Positions 59,163-64,000 of a DNA stretch of 64,000 nucleotides are shown here, piece by piece (positions within the stretch are counted from its first letter, which is position 1; each line of letters begins with the position of its first letter). Position numbers and translations under genes: made by a program. This DNA comes from Olleya sp. YS (GTDB taxonomy: Bacteria > Bacteroidota > Bacteroidia > Flavobacteriales > Flavobacteriaceae): positions 310,001 to 374,000 of the forward strand of contig NZ_CP121685.1 of NCBI RefSeq assembly GCF_029760915.1. The letters run 5' to 3'. The notes under the pieces are model-generated. The model was given only the letters and a program-made list of their open reading frames with translations. It was not told the DNA's origin and did no database searches.

Positions 59163-61574
59163 TTAAAAATCTGTAGGATCGTTTGGATCAGTTTCATTAG
59201 GTCCTAAAAAGCCATCACCATCTGAATCTATTTCATCTTCATCATTGACACCATCATCATCGGAATCTTCGTCATATGGATCAGTTGGAGCAAATCCAGT
59301 AGAAATGTTACCTAACACTGCGTTTATTTCCTCATAATTATATAAACCATCATCATCACAATCTGCATAATACAACCAATAATTACTGTATGGTTGAGAG
59401 ATTAAAGTTTCATCAGAATCACATGTATCTAAAGGATCAGTATTACTGTTAACTTCATCATTGTTAGTAACACCATCACCATCAGTATCAATAATTGGAA
59501 AATCGGTTGCATCGTTAGGGTCTGTACCAGCAGATACTTCATCACAATCAGTTACTCCATCATCGTCACTATCTGAATCGTATGGATCAGTAATATTTCC
59601 GTTAGGATTACAGTTAGAATTTGGATTATTAATTCCGGTTAATTCTTCACAATCTGTTAAACCATCTTGATCACTATCTGCAAAACCTTCCCCTAACAAG
59701 TATATCATACCTACTGCAGATTGATTAGAAATAGTATTTGTAGTCAATACAAAAACTTCTTGTAACATTAAAGTATTGACATATAAACTAGGATTGGCAA
59801 TTGGATTGATGTTAGCATCTGCATCTGCTTGAGTTTCAAAATAAGTAAAAGTTGTGTTAGGGTAAGTTACTCCGTAAGTGTCTGTTAAATCATATTCATA
59901 AGCTGTGCTATCACAATTAAGTGAAAAAATCTCAGAGAAAAACGTTATAACATCTTGTTCATCTAAATAATCTGGTATTTGGTCACCATCACTATCCTCA
60001 TTCATTGGGTTACCGTCATTATCATAATCTTCATCAATGGTGTTGACACCATCACCATCATCATCAACGTCTAAATAATCTGGTGTTCCATCTTGGTCTG
60101 TATCATCATCATCTAAATTGTTATTTCCGTTTAAATCTTCATTAAAATCTAAAACACCATCTGCATCACTATCTACTAAATCCACACAGGACATTTGCAT
60201 ACCTAAATCTGTTGTAGGTATGGTAAAGTTTCCTGTAACTGCGTCTGTACTTTGACCATTAGCTAAATCAAAAAACTGAGCAGAAAAATTAGTATCTGAG
60301 TCACAGTAATCAATTACTAAATCTAACAATCCGTTAGTGATTGGTATTGTACTTGTAGAATCATTATAAAATAATTGCACATATCCATTAGTAGCAGGAT
60401 TACCAGAGCAATCATTAAACACTCCTGTTAAGTTTGTAGTTTCTGCGTTAGAATCTGAAACAGTTATTGTAATGTTAGTATCTATTGAAAATGGACCAAT
60501 AGTTTCAGTGAAATCGTTATTAATACATCCATAATTAGGAATAGTTAATGTTAATGTTTCATTTAAAGGGACTAAACCACAATCTTCACCATTTTGATTA
60601 GTGTAACCACCTGATGAAGAGCTCCAACCAATAGCATCACGTTGTAATTGTATATAAGTATTAGGTATTGGGTTACCATTTCCATCGACCAAAGTCACAC
60701 AAAACTGAACGGTATCAAAAGGCGCATCACAATTCCAAAAACTAAAGTGAGTGACTTCTCCAACATATTTATTACCATCTAATGTAGCAAAACCTTCTTC
60801 TACCCAATAGCCATATTGCTCATCAAAATACCATAAAGGGATAGTTGCTGGTGGATTAGTTGCGTTGGTTGGTACTGGAATAGAAATCTCTGCAACCGTA
60901 CCTTCAGCTATATTTAAGCTCTCGCCATTTTGTCCAATTAGCTCTACTGCAATCATACCATAAGTTTCCAAAACACGTAAGTCACCATTACTATTTTCTG
61001 CAATAAGTGCTCCTGGCATTTGTAAATCCATAGTCTCGTTATCTGGATTAAGATGTTTTAAAACCACATCTACATTACCTTGATACGGAAAACCATTTTC
61101 GGTCTGATACTCTCCAGCAAAATTTACAGCTGTCCCATTTGGTAAACCTACAGATATAGCTTGACCAGAAGTAACTGTTGTCAATACATCTAAATCTAAT
61201 AACATAATTGTTACTTGATTAACACCATCTGTTGGTACTAAAGCTCTAGAGCCATCTATAAAACCAGTTTTACTGGCTTTGACATAGGCAAATTTTTCAT
61301 AAACTTGAGCATTTTCTAAAGAAAAAATACCATTAGAATCTGTTAACGTCATAGATGTTCCAATGGTTATGGTTACTCCAGAAACTGGGTTACCATCCTC
61401 ATTGACAACAGTTCCCATAAAACGAGCAGTTGTAGTGTTTCCAAAATTGTCTAAAAAAGGGTTACCAGTTTCGGCATCCACTTGTTGTTGATTTAATGGA
61501 ATATTATTGTCTTTTTCGCAAGATAAAATGGCAAAAAGTGCAAGCAATGGAAGTAACAATCTTAATTTTTTCAT
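59163..61574 (-). CDS. Large lipoprotein with thrombospondin type 3-like calcium repeats
   Basis: 803-aa lipoprotein: signal MKKLRLLLPLLALFAILSC, C19. Residues about 45-130 are a carboxypeptidase-regulatory-like domain (GTVVNEDGNPVSGVTITIG). The middle part carries further beta domains and pairs of cysteines. From about residue 455 the sequence is rich in DxDxDG calcium-binding repeats: DSDADGVLDFNED, DTDQDGTPDYLD, DSDGDQIPDYLDE, DSDQDGLTDCEE, DSDSDDDGVTDCDE, DTDGDGVTNNDE, DEDSDDDGVNDEDE. Such repeats stiffen extracellular proteins in calcium-rich, often marine, habitats. Surface anchoring and adhesion are inferred; no type 9 secretion tail is present. Confidence 0.88.
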   Translation of the reverse strand: MKKLRLLLPLLALFAILSCEKDNNIPLNQQQVDAETGNPFLDNFGNTTTARFMGTVVNEDGNPVSGVTITIGTSMTLTDSNGIFSLENAQVYEKFAYVKASKTGFIDGSRALVPTDGVNQVTIMLLDLDVLTTVTSGQAISVGLPNGTAVNFAGEYQTENGFPYQGNVDVVLKHLNPDNETMDLQMPGALIAENSNGDLRVLETYGMIAVELIGQNGESLNIAEGTVAEISIPVPTNATNPPATIPLWYFDEQYGYWVEEGFATLDGNKYVGEVTHFSFWNCDAPFDTVQFCVTLVDGNGNPIPNTYIQLQRDAIGWSSSSGGYTNQNGEDCGLVPLNETLTLTIPNYGCINNDFTETIGPFSIDTNITITVSDSNAETTNLTGVFNDCSGNPATNGYVQLFYNDSTSTIPITNGLLDLVIDYCDSDTNFSAQFFDLANGQSTDAVTGNFTIPTTDLGMQMSCVDLVDSDADGVLDFNEDLNGNNNLDDDDTDQDGTPDYLDVDDDGDGVNTIDEDYDNDGNPMNEDSDGDQIPDYLDEQDVITFFSEIFSLNCDSTAYEYDLTDTYGVTYPNTTFTYFETQADADANINPIANPSLYVNTLMLQEVFVLTTNTISNQSAVGMIYLLGEGFADSDQDGLTDCEELTGINNPNSNCNPNGNITDPYDSDSDDDGVTDCDEVSAGTDPNDATDFPIIDTDGDGVTNNDEVNSNTDPLDTCDSDETLISQPYSNYWLYYADCDDDGLYNYEEINAVLGNISTGFAPTDPYDEDSDDDGVNDEDEIDSDGDGFLGPNETDPNDPTDF

Positions 61575-61695
61575 GTCAATTGGTTTATTTTATAAATATA
61601 ACAAGTTGATTAGTAAATCACCTACTTTATAGATGCATCTTACCACTAATGGTTGCGTATAAAAATAGTTTTTACTTTAATTTAATAATTTATCA

Positions 61696-62901
61696 TTACT
61701 CTTTTCCGTTTACATAATCTTGCAAATAGCTAAAACGCTTAGTTAATTGACCATTTTCGGTCATTTTAGCACGTTTTAAAACACCATCCGCATCATTATT
61801 AAAAAAAGCAGGAATGACATGTTTTAAAAACATATCTCCAAAGCCTTCACTTGCATCTTTTGGTAATTCGCATGGTAGGTTATCTACTGCCATAACCGTT
61901 ATAGCATCTTTATGGTTATAAGCAACCTCATGTTCTGTTTCAGGATGATAGCCATAAAAAGGATCTGCAATGGTCGACGGTCTTATGGTACTAGCTACAG
62001 GTCCATCAATATCGCAAGAGATATCCGCTACTAAATTGATTCTAAATTCTGGATGCTTAGCATCTTCTCTGGTAAATAAATAAGGTGCTCCATCTCCGTA
62101 GAAGTGTCCTGCTATAAAAAAATCGGTTTGTTTTGCGTAAGGCATAAAATTACTTTCGTAATTACTTGGATCTTTGTAGAACGCATACTTATTGCCAACT
62201 TTACCATCCTTACGTTTATTATATTCCATGACATCAACCATGCAATACACAGGTTCTGAAAATTCAGTAGTCAAATACAAGGCATCACTAACTTCTTTAA
62301 TTTTTAAGTGATCTAAAATTTCTTTGGCGCCTTTTGCTACTTTTCCAGTACCTGACAGTAATATCTTAATATTAGGAATAGTGATTTTGTCTAATTCCTG
62401 CTTAACATGATCTAAATCGTCTAACGTTTCTACTTTAGGCAAATTGAATAATCTGTCTCGTAAACCCAAAGCTCTAAATCCATTATATGCACCTACTAAT
62501 CCAGCATAACGACCAAAACCTATAAGTCTGGCACCATTTTGTTTAACAATGGTTTCATGATCATATAATTCAATATTTTTTTCTAAGATGGCTTGCAACA
62601 ACTTACGATTGTAAGGTTGTTTTTTAATGGTATGGCTAAAGAAAAAGTATTTTTTATTTGGAATCAGTGCCTCAATAGGCACTTCTTTTACGCCAAACAT
62701 AACCTCTGCATCAGAAACATTTTCTGACACTTGAAAACCTAATTTTTTATAGTCGGCATCATTAAATACGCGAATATCAGAAGTTTCCACAATAACTTCA
62801 GCTTGAGAAAAATCAGCTTGTAGCTTTTTTAAATCGTCAGGTGAGAATACAACACGTCTATCTGGTGGATTTTTACGTTCTTTTATAATGGCGAATTTCA
62901 T
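61696..62901 (-). CDS. NAD(P)-dependent oxidoreductase, alanine dehydrogenase/saccharopine dehydrogenase-like
   Basis: 401-aa enzyme with the AlaDh/PNT N-terminal domain: MKFAIIKERKNPPDRRVVFSP (1-21), VMFGVKEVPIEAL (about 67-79) and FFFSHTIKKQPYN (about 86-98). The NAD-binding part has KILLSGTGKVAKGAKEILDHL (about 180-200). The LIGFGRYAGLVGAYNGFRALGLR segment (about 127-149) is close to eukaryotic-type lysine-forming saccharopine dehydrogenase (LYS1) as well. The true substrate cannot be settled by eye. A -7 box TATATTTG overlaps the gap to the DUF2945 gene. Confidence 0.8.
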   Translation of the reverse strand: MKFAIIKERKNPPDRRVVFSPDDLKKLQADFSQAEVIVETSDIRVFNDADYKKLGFQVSENVSDAEVMFGVKEVPIEALIPNKKYFFFSHTIKKQPYNRKLLQAILEKNIELYDHETIVKQNGARLIGFGRYAGLVGAYNGFRALGLRDRLFNLPKVETLDDLDHVKQELDKITIPNIKILLSGTGKVAKGAKEILDHLKIKEVSDALYLTTEFSEPVYCMVDVMEYNKRKDGKVGNKYAFYKDPSNYESNFMPYAKQTDFFIAGHFYGDGAPYLFTREDAKHPEFRINLVADISCDIDGPVASTIRPSTIADPFYGYHPETEHEVAYNHKDAITVMAVDNLPCELPKDASEGFGDMFLKHVIPAFFNNDADGVLKRAKMTENGQLTKRFSYLQDYVNGKE

Positions 62902-62948
62902 AAATCTAAATTTGTAGTTGCTAAAATACCTTTAAAATTAAGGTTTAG

Positions 62949-62956
62949 CAAATATA
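62949..62956 (-). promoter_or_regulatory. -7 promoter element of the AlaDH-like gene
   Basis: TATATTTG followed by C on the minus strand, 47 nt upstream of the ATG and just after the stop of the DUF2945 gene. Confidence 0.5.
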
Positions 62957-62958
62957 AT

Positions 62959-63171
62959 TTAGTCTACACGTTGCACTTCACTTTCGCTTTTTAAAACATA
63001 ATCTCCATCATCTTGTTTAATGTAAAGGGCTTTGTTTCCTGACTCACCATCTCTAGTAACTTCGGTACCTTTAATTGTTTTTGTCACTTTATCAGTGTAG
63101 GTTTCTTGGACTTTTCCTTGTGCAGTTCCATTACCCCATTTCCATAGTACTTTTGTTCCTTTTTGTATCAT
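62959..63171 (-). CDS. DUF2945 (HVA1/TUDOR-like) small protein
   Basis: 70-aa protein of the DUF2945/HVA1 family, with a small SH3/Tudor-like fold. The conserved opening KGTKVLWKWGNGTAQGKV (about 4-21), the strand VTKTIKGTEVTRDG (about 29-42) and KALYIKQDDGDYVLKSESEV (about 47-66) are all present. Family function is unknown despite a 'hypervirulence' name in fungi. A single, short gene, independent of its neighbour, which has its own -7 box. Confidence 0.88.
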   Translation of the reverse strand: MIQKGTKVLWKWGNGTAQGKVQETYTDKVTKTIKGTEVTRDGESGNKALYIKQDDGDYVLKSESEVQRVD

Positions 63172-63309
63172 TTTATATTTTTTTGTTTAAATTACTTTAA
63201 AAGCCTGACATTATATCTTAAGATTTTTATAAAACTTGATTGGTACAGACTTTGCTTTATATTTTTTAGTAATTTCGTTATCCTTAATTACACAACCTTT
63301 AATTAAAAT

Positions 63310-63702
63310 GGGGTCGACTGGTTTTGACAGCGAGATTAATTAAATGGTAAGCACGTCGAGTAATGATTTTGAACTCGTAAAACGCTAAGTCAACTTTTTA
63401 ATCGGCGAGAATAACTACGCTTTAGCTGCCTAATCCGAATTATAGTAGGATTAAGCCTCGGCTCACAAGGTGAGCAAGCTTTATGTCTCCGGAAAGCCTT
63501 GATTGACGGCGTTCCATTTTGAGGCATCGAAAATGTCAATATAGATTAAGTAGCGCTTCGATGCTTTTTCGAAACTAAAGAAGATAAGTTAAAAGTGGGT
63601 TGTTTGTAACCAGCTTTTAATCGAAAACCCAAGAACAAAATAAACGTGTAGAAAGCCCTTTGGTTACTTGTTTGGACGAGAGTTCGATTCTCTCCGACTC
63701 CA
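63310..63702 (+). ncRNA. ssrA: Transfer-messenger RNA (tmRNA)
   Basis: 393-nt tmRNA, one-piece form. The 5' end GGGGTCGACTGGTTTTGAC pairs with the 3' end CGACTCC to make the tRNA-like acceptor stem; the T-arm is GAGAGTTCGATTCTCTC. The tag frame at 63404-63433 reads GENNYALAA then TAA, following a resume alanine. CCA is not encoded. It frees stalled ribosomes and tags their products for proteolysis. A terminator follows at 63708. Confidence 0.95.
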
Positions 63703-63707
63703 CTTAT

Positions 63708-63742
63708 ACTCTCCACAGTCTAGAACTTTTGGAGAGTTTTTA
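63708..63742 (+). terminator. Intrinsic terminator after ssrA
   Basis: 8-bp stem ACTCTCCA/TGGAGAGT with a 14-nt loop followed by a T-run, 5 nt after the tmRNA 3' end. Confidence 0.85.
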
Positions 63743-63759
63743 TTTATAATTAATATAGT

Positions 63760-64000
63760 ATGGAAAAAACAGTTACAGAAGCCATTAAGTACCGACGCTC
63801 TACTAGGGTTTACAAAAAAATAGACATAGATACAGAACAAGTAAAGCAATGTTTATACAATGCTTCGTTAGCACCAACAAGCAGTAATTTACAGCTTTGG
63901 GAATTTTATCATGTTACTAATAAAAAAACTTTAAAGCAAATTGCAGAAGCATGCTTTAATCAAAGTGCTGCAAAAACGGCTAATCAAATAGTTGTAGTTG
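63760..64000 (+). CDS. Nitroreductase-family protein (5' part only)
   Basis: First 80 codons of a nitroreductase-like flavoprotein cut by the right edge. It begins MEKTVTEAIKYRRSTRVYKK, where the RRSTRxY segment is the FMN-phosphate-binding motif of the family, followed by LAPTSSNLQLWEF (about 37-49), another flavin-contact motif. NAD(P)H-dependent reduction of nitro compounds or quinones is the usual activity; substrate unknown. Starts 57 nt after tmRNA. Confidence 0.85.
   Translation, partial: MEKTVTEAIKYRRSTRVYKKIDIDTEQVKQCLYNASLAPTSSNLQLWEFYHVTNKKTLKQIAEACFNQSAAKTANQIVVV

Noticed and set aside
59163-60200. Long run of GATGATG/ATCATCATC-like triplets that looks like a tandem repeat
   Set aside because: It encodes the Asp-rich DxDxDG calcium repeats of the 803-aa lipoprotein, so it is explained by protein structure and not by a DNA repeat array.
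63664-63849. 61-codon minus-strand frame overlapping the tmRNA 3' end
   Set aside because: It runs through the tmRNA acceptor end, its terminator and the start of the nitroreductase gene; it is a shadow frame.

Overview
The window looks like chromosome from a low-GC Bacteroidota bacterium of the family Flavobacteriaceae. The signs are: promoters of the TAnnTTTG (-7) type instead of TATAAT; almost no Shine-Dalgarno sequences except a strong one in front of rpsU; several TTG/GTG starts; families typical of flavobacteria (DUF2851, DUF4836, DUF1361, a ComEA-like HhH protein); and a tmRNA whose tag ends GENNYALAA. The genus cannot be fixed from the sequence. Most of the window is core or housekeeping. 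I see no rRNA, CRISPR array, integrase of a mobile element, or transposase.

Layout. 1-12.5 kb, all on the minus strand: a transcription/translation superoperon read as tRNA-Thr(TGT)-Tyr-Gly-Thr(GGT)-tuf-tRNA-Trp-secE-nusG-rplK-rplA-rplJ-rplL-rpoB-rpoC (rpoC runs off the left edge). Hairpins sit in the tuf/trnW, rplL/rpoB and rpoB/rpoC gaps. 12.5-22 kb, minus: hpf, xerC, rpsU, a secreted CarboxypepD-like protein, an acyl-CoA dehydrogenase, an HhH protein, an alanine:Na+ symporter, a K+ channel, PspC and DUF2851. 22-24.9 kb: small membrane proteins, a cysteine-synthase-like enzyme and a 530-bp gene-poor stretch with repeats. 24.9-38.7 kb: LolC/E-like permease, NamZ-type muramidase, envelope and metabolic genes, and a large TPR protein paired with a beta-barrel protein.

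38.9-47.2 kb: ftsE followed by a surface-glycan locus with frequent strand switches (four glycosyltransferases, FdtA-type ketoisomerase, FdtB-type aminotransferase, a FemAB/GNAT-like protein, a Wzx-type flippase). 47.4-53.8 kb: typA, a DUF4836 lipoprotein with an ABC ATPase/permease pair, and kdsA. 54.4-59.1 kb: small genes, then a membrane-protein/regulator/creD cluster with two copies of one inverted repeat (TACTTTG-N5-CAAAGTA) at the two promoters around the regulator gene. 59.2-64 kb: a calcium-repeat lipoprotein, an AlaDH/saccharopine-dehydrogenase-like enzyme, DUF2945, ssrA (tmRNA), and the start of a nitroreductase gene.

The most interesting signals are regulatory or non-coding: (1) the duplicated operator around the winged-helix/CreD cluster; (2) two diverged copies of an 81-nt sequence at 24.4-24.7 kb whose differences fall mainly at third codon positions, next to a nested palindrome; (3) a promoter nested with a terminator in front of the tRNA-tuf operon; (4) the rpsU Shine-Dalgarno; (5) two back-to-back -7 boxes between two divergent glycosyltransferase genes; (6) a FemAB-like gene that appears to have lost its start codon; (7) an intrinsic terminator inside the first codons of the HhH gene. 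No single strikingly new multi-gene system stands out.
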